Below, one piece after another: positions 43,746 through 52,396 of a stretch of 64,000 nucleotides of DNA. The position numbers and the translations under genes are program-made. Origin of the DNA: JBMOKT01 sp049323895. GTDB lineage: Bacteria > Bacillota > Peptococcia > Peptococcales > BICA1-8. The notes under the pieces were generated by a model. That model had not been told where the DNA came from. It searched no databases and was given only the letters and a program-made list of their open reading frames with translations. Within the stretch, counting starts at the first letter, position 1. Each line of letters begins with the position of its first letter. The stretch lies in contig JBMOKT010000006.1 of the NCBI GenBank assembly GCA_049323895.1, positions 62,001-126,000 on the forward strand, in the 5' to 3' direction.

Positions 43746-44210
43746 ATGACTTACAGAAGGCTTACTAAATATTATTTGCTAAGATTTTTAAGAATAGCGA
43801 CCAGTCCCTTCTGTGCAGCAGGAGGTTTTGCCTGTGGAACTGTTATTCATTTTTTTCCTACCTCAGGCTTTGGCTTGCCATTAGCCTTGTTTTTAGCAAA
43901 AATTACACGGACCAGCTATATAGCCAGTTCCTTAGCCTGGGCATTAACCATGCCTTTAGTCCCCTTAATGTTCTATTTGAATTTTATAACAGGTGATTTC
44001 ATCTTAAGGGAAACAACACCTGATATTTTTATCGCAATTAAAGACCTAGCCACCTTAAAGTTCTCCAGGTTTCTAATTATCGGCAAAACATTCATTGTTG
44101 GCAGCTTGGTTAACAGCGCCTTGGGGCTTATTTCCCTCTGGTTTTTGGGATTTATTTTTTTGAAAAGATACCGCCAACCCGCTTTAAGGCTCGTTAGAAG
44201 GCATTTATAA
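43746..44210 (+). CDS. DUF2062 membrane protein
   Basis: The 154-residue protein has DUF2062 features: GGFACGTVIHFFPTSGFGLPLALFLAKITRTSYIAS and AWALTMPLVPLMFYLNFITG, with three or four hydrophobic helices. The activity is unknown. ATG 43746 follows AAGGGGAAAAAAG, and the earlier in-frame ATG at 43722 lacks a ribosome binding site. A composite hairpin-heptad element starts at its stop codon and may act as its transcript end. Confidence 0.82.
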   Translation: MTYRRLTKYYLLRFLRIATSPFCAAGGFACGTVIHFFPTSGFGLPLALFLAKITRTSYIASSLAWALTMPLVPLMFYLNFITGDFILRETTPDIFIAIKDLATLKFSRFLIIGKTFIVGSLVNSALGLISLWFLGFIFLKRYRQPALRLVRRHL

Positions 44211-44262
44211 AAAACCGCCTGCGGCGTTTAGTGGCTAGTGGCTAGTTGTTAGTGGCTGGTAC
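44209..44262. repeat. composite hairpin plus TAGTGGC heptad element, second copy
   Basis: The first 30 bp match 14713-14742 at 28 positions, including the A run and CCTGCGG hairpin. It continues as TAGTGGC, TAGTGGC, TAGTTGT and TAGTGGC heptads. Confidence 0.7.
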
Positions 44263-44294
44263 TAAGCTGGCATCTCTGTTGGGTTATATTTTCT

Positions 44295-44420
44295 GATGCA
44301 TCACATGAATGTTATATTAAGATGACGCATCTCCATGATGTCTAGCTTTTGAGATGCATCATTCAGTTTAACCTGTGAGCAGATACATCATGCAGTAAAG
44401 CTCTTGAACAGATGCTTTTC
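44295..44420. repeat. degenerate repeat of about 29 bp built on GATGCATCA
   Basis: GATGCATCA-like cores begin at 44295, 44321, 44353, 44382 and 44411, spaced 26-32 bp apart. The sequence between cores is not conserved, so it is neither a simple tandem repeat nor a CRISPR array. Confidence 0.55.
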
Positions 44421-44451
44421 AAAATGTTCCAATTTTAGATGTCAAATATTT

Positions 44452-44476
44452 AAAGACAGCCTTTGAGGCTGTCTTT
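44452..44476 (-). terminator. terminator hairpin at the end of the aro operon
   Basis: AAAGACAGCC (44452-44461) pairs with GGCTGTCTTT (44467-44476), overlapping the aroH stop codon. The minus strand continues AAATATTTG, so the U tract is mainly within the stem. Confidence 0.65.
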
Positions 44477-44828
44477 ATAAATCCGGTCTTAATTCTTTTG
44501 CTTTGCCTAAGTACACATGTTTAATTACTGCGTCTTCACTGACATCCACATGGAGGAGAACTCTGATACAAAGGGGCAAGGAGCCTTGCACTTCCATTTC
44601 CTGCATGCACATCAGAGGGATGTTATTCCAGCCCATATCCCTGGCAGCTTTAGCCGGATAGGCAGATTTCAAATCAGAAGTAGCCGTAAAAAATGTACTG
44701 ATGATGTCTCGCCCTGGTTCAAGGTTGTTTGCTTCTACTAATTCTTGTAATAAGCGGGTAGCAGCAGCATAAATAATTTGTGGTTCATCCTTTTCCACAT
44801 CAATTGCTCCCCGAATTGCCCTTAGCAT
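44475..44828 (-). CDS. aroH: chorismate mutase (AroH class)
   Basis: This is the monofunctional trimeric AroH-type enzyme that converts chorismate to prephenate. The 117-residue protein has the characteristic RAIRGAIDVEKDEP start, FFTATSDLKSAYPAKAARDMGW, PLMCMQEMEVQGSLPLCIRVLLHV, and a C terminus with KHVYLGKAKELRPDL. It is the last gene of the operon and supplies the substrate for TyrA encoded upstream. Confidence 0.95.
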   Translation of the reverse strand: MLRAIRGAIDVEKDEPQIIYAAATRLLQELVEANNLEPGRDIISTFFTATSDLKSAYPAKAARDMGWNNIPLMCMQEMEVQGSLPLCIRVLLHVDVSEDAVIKHVYLGKAKELRPDL

Positions 44829-44845
44829 TTTAACCTCCTATATAG

Positions 44846-45934
44846 TCACTTAATCCCCAATAGGGTGAGTACCTTTTGAGGTTCTATCCCCTTAATTATT
44901 TCTACATTGCCCATATCCCTGGGCAAGATAAACACTAATTTTTTCTCTTTAACTTTTTTATCTAAAGCCATGCTTTCAAGAAACAATTGTGGTTCTATCC
45001 TGGGCAAATCCACAGGCAGCCCTAATATGCCTAATAAATCCCGCAGCCGTTTTTCAATTGTCTCATTACACAATCCTAAATTAGCCCCCAATTTAGCCGC
45101 CGCCACCATTCCTATAGCCACAGCCTCACCATGGCGATAAACCTTATATTTGGTCACCAATTCCAATACATGACCGATGGTATGCCCGAAATTTAAAATA
45201 GCCCTAATTCCTTCCTCTTTTTCGTCTTTAACTACAATTTCAGCCTTTATTTGACAAGAGCGGTTGACTATTTTCTCCATAATTGTGGTCTCCCTTTTTT
45301 GGAGAAGTTCAGCATTAGCTTCAAGGAAATTAAAAAAATGTTGGTCCCAAATTACCCCATATTTGATTACTTCCGCCAAACCGGCCCGCCACTCCCGCTC
45401 AGGCAATGACTTTAAAGTGGTTAAATCTGCCCATACAAGTTTGGGCTGATAGAAGGACCCAATCATATTTTTTCCTAAGGGATGGTTAACTGCAACTTTA
45501 CCACCTACACTGCTATCTACCTGGGCCAATAAAGTGGTAGGAATCTGTACCAGGCAGATGCCCCTTTGGTATATTGAAGCTGCAAATCCTGCTAAATCAC
45601 CAACAACCCCTCCGCCTAAGGCTGCCACAATTGCATCCCTATTAAAACCTGCTGTTAACATCGAGGTAAGCAGTTTTTCCCCATTATCCCAAGTTTTTTG
45701 TTCTTCACCAGGTGGTATAGTATATACTAATACATCAAAACCTGCCTTGACCAAAGATTCTTTGACCTGTTGACCATACAACTTATATACCACTTCATCA
45801 CTAACTAGGACAGCCTGGCGTCCCGCAGATAATGCAGACACTTGTTCACCTAATTTGGTCAGAGAATCTATCCCTATAGTTATTTCATAGCTGCTATGGG
45901 ACAAGGCTACTTTAACAGTATGCAGTTCCTGCAT
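44846..45934 (-). CDS. aroB: 3-dehydroquinate synthase
   Basis: AroB cyclises DAHP to 3-dehydroquinate using NAD+ and a metal ion. The 362-residue protein contains ALGGGVVGDLAGFAASIYQRG, PTTLLAQVDSSVGGKVAVNH, the metal-site residues in GLAEVIKYG, and LNFGHTIGHVLE with RHGEAVAIGM. ATG 45934 behind AAGGGG is preferred; it lies within the end of aroK (23-bp overlap), so translation is coupled. Confidence 0.95.
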   Translation of the reverse strand: MQELHTVKVALSHSSYEITIGIDSLTKLGEQVSALSAGRQAVLVSDEVVYKLYGQQVKESLVKAGFDVLVYTIPPGEEQKTWDNGEKLLTSMLTAGFNRDAIVAALGGGVVGDLAGFAASIYQRGICLVQIPTTLLAQVDSSVGGKVAVNHPLGKNMIGSFYQPKLVWADLTTLKSLPEREWRAGLAEVIKYGVIWDQHFFNFLEANAELLQKRETTIMEKIVNRSCQIKAEIVVKDEKEEGIRAILNFGHTIGHVLELVTKYKVYRHGEAVAIGMVAAAKLGANLGLCNETIEKRLRDLLGILGLPVDLPRIEPQLFLESMALDKKVKEKKLVFILPRDMGNVEIIKGIEPQKVLTLLGIK

Positions 45935-46448
45935 TATCAATACCCCTTTTATTAAAGTAATCAAGGATCTTTCCTCTAATAGCTTCTATTTCCTGATGGG
46001 AAGTGTCAATATAAATATCTGCACATTTATAATAGGGTTCTCTCATGGTCAGCAATTTGTTTATCATTTTTAAAGGGTTTTCTACTGCCAATAATGGCCG
46101 AGATTGGTCTTTTTTTACCCTTTCCAGTATTACTGATGCTTCTGCCTTTAAGCAAACTATCAGGGAAGATGTCCTCAGCAGGTTGATATTTTCTTGGTTA
46201 AGGACTACTCCTCCTCCCGTAGCAATAACATGATTCTGCAGTCTGGAAACATTTTGCACCACAAGGCGTTCCTCTAAACGGAATCTTTCTTCACCATATT
46301 CATGAAAAATCCGGGGGATAGCCATCCCCATCCTCTTTTCAATTTCCTTATCAGTATCAATAAAATTCCAGCCTAAGTACTCTGCCACTGAAAGACCTAC
46401 AGTGGTTTTCCCGGTCCCCATAAAACCTATTAAAGCTATATTACCCAT
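45912..46448 (-). CDS. aroK: shikimate kinase
   Basis: The enzyme phosphorylates shikimate with ATP. The 178-residue protein begins MGNIALIGFMGTGKTTVG with the P-loop at residues 8-15, followed by NFIDTDKEIE, FRLEE and VIATGGGVVLN for shikimate binding, and the lid region QSRPLLAV. It starts one base after the aroC stop. Confidence 0.95.
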   Translation of the reverse strand: MGNIALIGFMGTGKTTVGLSVAEYLGWNFIDTDKEIEKRMGMAIPRIFHEYGEERFRLEERLVVQNVSRLQNHVIATGGGVVLNQENINLLRTSSLIVCLKAEASVILERVKKDQSRPLLAVENPLKMINKLLTMREPYYKCADIYIDTSHQEIEAIRGKILDYFNKRGIDNAGTAYC

Positions 46449-46449
46449 A

Positions 46450-47601
46450 CTACACCTGCCTTAGGTAGGATTTATACCTAGAAAAACTTTCTTTTATCTC
46501 TTCTAAATAATCCCCTGGAAATTTTTCCATAAAAGCCTTGGCAATTTCCCAGCTTACAACACCTGCTGCTACTATGGCTGCCGCCGGTACTGCACAATTA
46601 TCTGAACGTTCTACTGATGCCAACTCTTGTTCCTTAGTAAACATGTCTATACTTTTTAGTGGTTTATAAAGGGTTGGAATAGGCTTCATTGCTGCCCGGA
46701 CTATTATTTCTTCTCCATTGGTTATTCCTCCTTCGATACCACCACTGTTATTAGTTCTATGATAGAAACCTTTTATCTCATCATAATATATTTCATCATG
46801 CACCTGTGATCCCGGCAGCTGAGCAGTATCAAATCCCCGTCCTATTTCAACACCTTTTATGGCTGGGATGCTCATTAAAGCTTGAGCTAATCTTCCGTCT
46901 AACCGCCTATCCCAATGGACATGACTGCCCAAGCCCAAAGGTACGTTAATAGCGACCACCTCCACTATACCACCTAGTGAATCACCACTTTCCCTAGCTT
47001 TTTCAATTAAAGCAACCATTTTCTGTGTTGCTTTCGGATCTGTACAATAAAGAGAGGTTTTATATAGATCAGCATTTAATTTTTCATAGTCCGCCCGGCA
47101 CTTTAATGAACCGATTTGAACTACATGACCCCAAAGCCTAATGTCAAATTCTTTTAATAAACAACCTGCTATTGCCCCAATGGCTACCCTGGCAGCTGTT
47201 TCCCTGGCACTGGCCCGTTCAAGACTGTTGCGGATATCAGAAAAACCATATTTAATAGTTCCTGCCAGGTCTGCATGACCAGGTCTTGGTCTTGTTACCC
47301 GCTTTGTTATAAGATCTGCCCCTGGTTCAGGCTGCATTATCTCCTGCCAGTTTTCCCAATCTTTATTTTTAATAATGAAAGAAACAGGGCTGCCTAAAGT
47401 TAAACCATTCCTTATACCTGATAGGAATTCCACATTATCCTGTTCAATGGCCATTCGCCCGCCACGACCATAGCCTCCCTGGCGACGTTTTAAATTCTCA
47501 TTTATAAATTCTTCCGATATGGGGATTCCTGCTGGTAAACCTTCGATAATGGCAGTAAGCCCTTTGCCGTGGGATTCACCGGCAGTTAAGAAACGAAGCA
47601 T
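46450..47601 (-). CDS. aroC: chorismate synthase
   Basis: AroC makes chorismate from EPSP and needs reduced FMN. The 383-residue protein has the signatures GESHGKGLTAIIEGLPAG, GHADLAGTIKYGFSDIRNSLERASARETA, and HRTNNSGGIEGGITNGEEI. The length is at the usual value. It lies 19 bp after aroE. Confidence 0.96.
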   Translation of the reverse strand: MLRFLTAGESHGKGLTAIIEGLPAGIPISEEFINENLKRRQGGYGRGGRMAIEQDNVEFLSGIRNGLTLGSPVSFIIKNKDWENWQEIMQPEPGADLITKRVTRPRPGHADLAGTIKYGFSDIRNSLERASARETAARVAIGAIAGCLLKEFDIRLWGHVVQIGSLKCRADYEKLNADLYKTSLYCTDPKATQKMVALIEKARESGDSLGGIVEVVAINVPLGLGSHVHWDRRLDGRLAQALMSIPAIKGVEIGRGFDTAQLPGSQVHDEIYYDEIKGFYHRTNNSGGIEGGITNGEEIIVRAAMKPIPTLYKPLKSIDMFTKEQELASVERSDNCAVPAAAIVAAGVVSWEIAKAFMEKFPGDYLEEIKESFSRYKSYLRQV

Positions 47602-47620
47602 TGCTTTTACCGCCTTTCCT

Positions 47621-48505
47621 TTAACACCTATTATTACTTTCTTCCAAAGCTAATTGTTTTTGGAGTATTTTCCGTATTTCCTCTGCCGGGGGTATCACCC
47701 CGGTCCATTTTTCAAAGGCTAGCAGCCCTTGGTTTATCAACATCCCCAAACCGTTTTGAGTTTGGCAGCCTTGTTGTGCTGCTTCCTTTAAGAACCTGGT
47801 TTCCAGGGGGCTATAAATTATATCTACTACAAGCTGATCCTTAGTCAGCCACTGGGTATTTAGAGGAGGCAGCCCCATAACATTTGGCTTCATACCTAAA
47901 GGAGTAGTATTTACAATCAATTCTCCTTCTTGTATCAAGGTTTTTAATCCTTTGTCCTCCCAGCCAGCTATTTTAGCTCCCACTCCAATCTCCTTTTCAA
48001 TGACTCTCCCTATTTCCTTTCCTTTAGCTAAGCTCCGGTTTACTATTGTTATTTTCTCCGCACCATCCAGAGCTAAGGTGATACAAACTGCCCTGGCAGA
48101 ACCTCCAGCTCCTAAAACTACCACCCGTTTACCTTGGGGAGTAAATTCTTTTTCCTGTTTTAGAGCCCTCAAAAAGCCCTTTCCGTCTGTATTTTCTCCC
48201 CAAAAGCCATTGTCTTTGCGAACCAAGGTATTTACAGCGCCAATTAATCGGGCCTCTGGGCTTATCCCAACCAAATATTTTATTATTTTTTCTTTGAAGG
48301 GAATAGTAATGTTTGCACCTATAAAACCTAAATTCCACAAACCTTCTACCCCTTTATCAAGCTTTTCAGCATCTATTTCAAAGGGGATATAGGCATAATT
48401 CATTTTCAGCAATTGAAAAAAAGTATTGTGCATTACAGGCGATAGGGAATGCCCAACGGGATTCCCTAATATTGCAGCAAATTTTGTTTTGCCGTTAATA
48501 TCCAT
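47621..48505 (-). CDS. aroE: shikimate dehydrogenase
   Basis: AroE reduces 3-dehydroshikimate with NADPH. The 294-residue protein has GNPVGHSLSPVMHN at the substrate site, NITIPFKEKII with the catalytic Lys, NTDGKGF with the catalytic Asp, the Rossmann motif VLGAGGSARAVC and NRSLAKGKEIG. A gap of 44 bp separates it from aroA upstream. Confidence 0.95.
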   Translation of the reverse strand: MDINGKTKFAAILGNPVGHSLSPVMHNTFFQLLKMNYAYIPFEIDAEKLDKGVEGLWNLGFIGANITIPFKEKIIKYLVGISPEARLIGAVNTLVRKDNGFWGENTDGKGFLRALKQEKEFTPQGKRVVVLGAGGSARAVCITLALDGAEKITIVNRSLAKGKEIGRVIEKEIGVGAKIAGWEDKGLKTLIQEGELIVNTTPLGMKPNVMGLPPLNTQWLTKDQLVVDIIYSPLETRFLKEAAQQGCQTQNGLGMLINQGLLAFEKWTGVIPPAEEIRKILQKQLALEESNNRC

Positions 48506-48549
48506 TTTATGATTACCTCACTATCCAGACCGTTAACCTTATCTATAGC

Positions 48550-49836
48550 TCAGAATTGGGAAATAGAATCTAACAATTCCTTAAAACCAGGAAAGGATAC
48601 ATCAATACTGTCTGCACCTTCTATTATACTCTGACCCTCTGCACATAATCCTGCAACGGCCAAGGACATAGCAATTCTATGGTCATTGTAACTGGAACAC
48701 ACTGAACCAACTAATCTTGAACCTCCATATATCCTTAGTCCATCTGGTAATTCTTCTATCCTTGCTCCCATTTTATTCAGTTCCTTAGCTATAGCAGCCA
48801 GACGATTACTCTCTTTCACCTTTAATTCCTCAGCATCCCTTATTTCAGTTACTCCAGATGCCTTTACTGCCGCTACTGCTAAAACTGGAATTTCGTCGAT
48901 CAAACGGGGAATTATTTCCCCTCCAATTTTTATTCCTTTTAAACTGCTGTGCTGTATTTTTATATCCCCCATAATTTCCCCGTTTTTTTCAATAGGATTT
49001 ACTATTTGTAAATCAGCACCCATGGCTTGCAGTACATCAATAATCCCCGTACGGGTCGGATTTAATCCTACATTTTTGATTAGTAAACTACTATGGGGAA
49101 CAATGGCTCCAGCTGTTAAAAAAAATGCCGCTGAGGAGATATCACCGGGAACTGTAATTTTTTGTCCTATAAGACGGGGACCCCCTTGTATAGAAACGGT
49201 GTTATCTTCTTCCAAAACATCAGCCCCAAAGCTTTTTAACATTAATTCCGTATGGTTGCGGGACCGGGCAGGTTCAGTAATCTCTGTAGTCCCGCGGGCA
49301 TATAGCCCGGCTAGCATAATGGCTGATTTTATTTGGGCACTGGCTACAGGTGTATTATACTTTATTTGTCTTAAATTTCCTCCTCTTATTGCCAGAGGAG
49401 CTAAATTTCCCTGTTGCCTGCCTAAAATCAGGGCCCCCATCTCCCGCAGAGGATTTGCTACTCTGCCCATAGGACGCTTGCGAATAGATTGATCCCCGGT
49501 TAAGAAGGTTGTAAAATCCTGTCCGGCTAAAATCCCTGAAATCAGCCTTATAGTAGTACCTGAATTTCCTACATCAAGTATATCTTCGGCTTCCTGTAAA
49601 CCATCCAAACCTTTTCCTTCTATAATAACCTTTTCCTCATCCACATGAATATTTATCCCTAACTGCCTAAAACACCTCACTGTACTTAGGCAGTCTTCAC
49701 CCATTAAAAAACCGGTTACCTCAGTGGCACCCTCGGCAATGGCGCCCAGCATTATTGCCCTGTGGGAAATTGATTTATCACCAGGGACCGTTATCTCTCC
49801 TTGCAAGGAGCTGCCATTTTGTATCATCAACTCCAT
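48550..49836 (-). CDS. aroA: 3-phosphoshikimate 1-carboxyvinyltransferase (EPSP synthase)
   Basis: The enzyme joins phosphoenolpyruvate and shikimate 3-phosphate. The 428-residue protein shows PGDKSISHRAIMLGAIAEG, LDVGNSGTTIRLISG, PVASAQIKSAIMLAGL, PGDISSAAFF, the catalytic region LIDEIPVLAVAA and YNDHRIAMSLAVAGL. The phosphoenolpyruvate-site sequence is GNSGTTIRL rather than the GNAGT form common in many bacteria. It follows tyrA by 13 bp. Confidence 0.96.
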   Translation of the reverse strand: MELMIQNGSSLQGEITVPGDKSISHRAIMLGAIAEGATEVTGFLMGEDCLSTVRCFRQLGINIHVDEEKVIIEGKGLDGLQEAEDILDVGNSGTTIRLISGILAGQDFTTFLTGDQSIRKRPMGRVANPLREMGALILGRQQGNLAPLAIRGGNLRQIKYNTPVASAQIKSAIMLAGLYARGTTEITEPARSRNHTELMLKSFGADVLEEDNTVSIQGGPRLIGQKITVPGDISSAAFFLTAGAIVPHSSLLIKNVGLNPTRTGIIDVLQAMGADLQIVNPIEKNGEIMGDIKIQHSSLKGIKIGGEIIPRLIDEIPVLAVAAVKASGVTEIRDAEELKVKESNRLAAIAKELNKMGARIEELPDGLRIYGGSRLVGSVCSSYNDHRIAMSLAVAGLCAEGQSIIEGADSIDVSFPGFKELLDSISQF

Positions 49837-49849
49837 AGTCTTTTACCCC

Positions 49850-50965
49850 CTAATTTCTGACTTTTACTAAATACCCCTTTTCTTTCAGCAGCAGGAAAGC
49901 CCTATCCCGGATTTCTTTATGACCAAATCCGAAGCGAATAGTACCACCGTCCCCTTCTCGTACCCGGAGGATTTCTATATCCGCTATATTTAAATCGGCA
50001 TCTCCTAGTAATGATGCAACTTCCCCAATTATACCCGGCCGATCAGCCACGGTAACTACCAATTCATAAACTCCTGGCAGAATGCCCTTTGCTTTGGCAG
50101 GAACCTTTTGTCTTTCGCTTGTGGATTTTTGCAGAAAATTTAGTATTTCATTCTTATCCTGGTCAATAATTGCCTGTTTTATTTTATCAAGGGCCCTTTG
50201 AAAATATCCAATGCTGTGCAAGACACCTTCTTTATTTTGCATAAAAATATCCTGCCACATCTCAGGCTGGCTATCTGCAATACGTGTTAAATCCCTAAAC
50301 CCACCTGCTGAGAGTTGAAAGACCCCCTTATTATCCTCTTCCAAATAACTTACCCCGTTTACTAAAGCAGAAGCTATTACATGGGGCATATGACTTATCG
50401 CTGCCACTTTCAGGTCATGTTCTTGAGGTGATAACTCTAAAACTTTTGCACCTATTGCTGTAATAATTCCTTTTAGTGTATTTAAAGCCTTCTGGTTGGT
50501 TTGCGGGGTAGGGGTAAGAATATAGGCTGCATTTTCAAACAGGTAAGAATCCGCCCCTTCTATTCCTTTGGCTTCAGAACCCGCCATAGGATGCCCAGGT
50601 ACATAATAAACCTTTTCAGGTAAAATTTCATACAAGTTATTGGCAATTAACTCTTTAGTGCTCCCCACGTCAGTAACCAAGGAGCCGGGCTTTAAATGTG
50701 CACTTATATTTTGTGCAATTCTTTTTATGGAGGAAGTTAAAGTACAGATAATAACCATATCCGCATCCCCAACTCCCTCCACTACATCTAAGGTGCCCCA
50801 ATCAATACATTTTGTTTCAATACCTATCTGTATTGTAGGGTAATTGATATCTACGCCGCAAATATTTATTTCAGGATGGGTCCTTTTCAGGGCCATCCCC
50901 CATGAACCGCCAATTAATCCTAATCCAATAATGGTCACTTTAGTTATTTTTTCTGATACCCCAAT
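49850..50965 (-). CDS. tyrA: prephenate dehydrogenase with C-terminal ACT domain, probable ATT start
   Basis: TyrA oxidatively decarboxylates prephenate to 4-hydroxyphenylpyruvate for tyrosine synthesis. The N-terminal Rossmann domain has TIIGLGLIGGSWGMAL, then DVGSTKELI, PGHPMAGSEAKGIEGAD and a helical dimer domain. The ACT domain (about residues 295-371) probably binds tyrosine. The longest ATG/GTG/TTG-started frame begins at GTG 50938 with no ribosome binding site. AGGAGG (50973-50978) sits exactly seven bases before an in-frame ATT at 50965. That start gives the 371-residue MGVSEKITKVTIIGLGLIGG, a more typical N terminus. Confidence 0.9.
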   Translation of the reverse strand: MGVSEKITKVTIIGLGLIGGSWGMALKRTHPEINICGVDINYPTIQIGIETKCIDWGTLDVVEGVGDADMVIICTLTSSIKRIAQNISAHLKPGSLVTDVGSTKELIANNLYEILPEKVYYVPGHPMAGSEAKGIEGADSYLFENAAYILTPTPQTNQKALNTLKGIITAIGAKVLELSPQEHDLKVAAISHMPHVIASALVNGVSYLEEDNKGVFQLSAGGFRDLTRIADSQPEMWQDIFMQNKEGVLHSIGYFQRALDKIKQAIIDQDKNEILNFLQKSTSERQKVPAKAKGILPGVYELVVTVADRPGIIGEVASLLGDADLNIADIEILRVREGDGGTIRFGFGHKEIRDRAFLLLKEKGYLVKVRN

Positions 50966-51004
50966 GTTTTTTCCTCCTTAATCCTGCCCTGGCAGCCTAT
51001 TATC

Positions 51005-52057
51005 TTATCCTTCCGTGCCAGTTTTACATAAGTTTCTGGATTTTGCCAGGCTCCTCCCCATTACAGCAGCTACCTGTCCCAGTTCATCCATTAGTTGATA
51101 GTACTTTTCAGGTTTTAGTGACTGGGGCCCATCAGATAGTGCCTCACTGGGATTAGGATGTACTTCGATTATTAAACCATCGGCTCCAGCGGCCACAGCA
51201 GCCTTAGCCATAGGATTAACCAACCTCCACTTGCCTGTTCCATGGCTGGGATCAACTATGACAGGCAGATGGGTTAACTGTTTAAGAATTGGAACTACAG
51301 ACAAATCCAAAGTATTTCTGGTGTATGTCTCAAATGTCCTAATGCCCCGCTCGCAAAGCATAACTTGTTTATTTCCACCTGCCAGGATATACTCGGCAGC
51401 CATAATCCACTCCTCGATAGTAGCTGAAATTCCTCGTTTCAGTAAAACAGGTTTGTTGCTTTTACCCACTTCTTTTAAGAGGGCAAAGTTCTGCATATTT
51501 CTTGCACCAACCTGGAGAATATCGGCATATTCGCCCACAACCTCTACACTCCTTGTGTCCATTACCTCAGTGACAATTAACAAACCATGTTTTTCCCCTG
51601 CTTCCTTTAGATACTGCAGACCTTTCTCCTCTAAGCCCTGGAAGGCGTATGGCGATGTCCGCGGTTTATACGCTCCGCCCCTCATTATTTTGGCCCCGCC
51701 CAGTTTAGCAATTTCCGCTACTTCAGAAATTTGCTCCCTGCTTTCTACCGCACAAGGTCCGGCCATAATCTGCAATTCCTGACTTCCAATAACAACATCA
51801 CCAATGGTAATAATGGTATTGTCCTTCTGGAGTTCCCTGCTGGCCAACTTATAAGGAGTTAAAATCGGAATAACCTTTTCAACTCCTTCCAGGACTTCTA
51901 TTGCCAGGTCATCCTTTGGAGTTTTGCTGCCTAAAACCCCAATAACAGTCCTTTCTACACCCCGAGATACATGAAGGGTGTAACCTCTCTTCTGTAATGT
52001 TTCCAACACGTTCTCAATTTTCCCTTCTTCGGTGCCTCTTTCCATTACAACAATCAT
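51005..52057 (-). CDS. aroF: 3-deoxy-7-phosphoheptulonate synthase (DAHP synthase)
   Basis: This enzyme begins the shikimate pathway by condensing phosphoenolpyruvate and erythrose 4-phosphate. The 350-residue protein has an N-terminal ferredoxin-like regulatory domain (about 1-75) as in type I-beta enzymes. The barrel follows with MAGPCAVESREQI, RGGAYKPRTSPYAFQGL, LLKRGISATIEEWIMAAEY, CERGIRTFETYTRNTLD and VDPSHGTGKW. GGGAGGT precedes ATG 52057. It is the first gene of an eight-gene operon with a leader terminator. Confidence 0.96.
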   Translation of the reverse strand: MIVVMERGTEEGKIENVLETLQKRGYTLHVSRGVERTVIGVLGSKTPKDDLAIEVLEGVEKVIPILTPYKLASRELQKDNTIITIGDVVIGSQELQIMAGPCAVESREQISEVAEIAKLGGAKIMRGGAYKPRTSPYAFQGLEEKGLQYLKEAGEKHGLLIVTEVMDTRSVEVVGEYADILQVGARNMQNFALLKEVGKSNKPVLLKRGISATIEEWIMAAEYILAGGNKQVMLCERGIRTFETYTRNTLDLSVVPILKQLTHLPVIVDPSHGTGKWRLVNPMAKAAVAAGADGLIIEVHPNPSEALSDGPQSLKPEKYYQLMDELGQVAAVMGRSLAKSRNLCKTGTEG

Positions 52058-52100
52058 TTTTCATACCTCCCTAAATTTTTCAGGTAGGAAAAAAGGGTAC

Positions 52101-52125
52101 AAAAAAACACCCCTAATAGGAGTGT
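52101..52125 (-). terminator. attenuator-like terminator in the aroF leader
   Basis: ACACCCCT (52107-52114) pairs with AGGAGTGT (52118-52125), one G-U in RNA, and runs directly into T7 on the minus strand. No gene ends upstream on this strand, so it lies between the operon's promoter region and aroF. This is the position of an attenuator. Confidence 0.75.
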
Positions 52126-52128
52126 GCT

Positions 52129-52170
52129 ATTCGCCATCACCCTACCATACTACCATCCTACCCATCATTT
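52129..52170. repeat. heptad array within the aroF leader
   Basis: The plus strand can be read as CCATCAC, CCTACCA, TACTACC, ATCCTAC and CCATCAT. It lies just upstream of the leader terminator and is part of the transcribed leader if the promoter is near 52230. Confidence 0.6.
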
Positions 52171-52332
52171 AATTAAATTTTATTGCCTGATTAACATACC
52201 CCATACTACAAATTCCTACTGGATGTTTAATATAATATACTATTTTTGAAGAACAATTTCAATATTAAAAAAAATTTTATCATTAATAACTTTCTATTTC
52301 GTCAATTATTTATGAAATTAATATCGTAAAGG

Positions 52333-52359
52333 TGAGAAAATTTTGTTAAAATTCTCTCA
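52333..52359. promoter_or_regulatory. imperfect inverted repeat upstream of the EamA gene
   Basis: TGAGA-A-AATTTT (52333-52344) and AAAATT-C-TCTCA (52348-52359) are inverse copies apart from one position, separated by three bases. It lies 37 bp before the start codon and could be an operator. No regulator is implied by sequence. Confidence 0.35.
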
Positions 52360-52396
52360 TGTATAAAGAATTATTAAAGAAATTGGAGTGTTTAAC

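Noticed and set aside
44295..44420. CRISPR array
   Set aside because: The cores are only about 9 bp and vary, the spacing varies from 26 to 32 bp, and no cas gene is in the window.
52058..52240. T-box or TRAP-regulated leader upstream of aroF
   Set aside because: The T-box consensus AGGGTGGNACCGCG is absent (AGGGTGATGGCG is only a partial match) and the leader is too short. The TAG repeats are spaced 5 nt rather than the 2-3 nt needed for TRAP.
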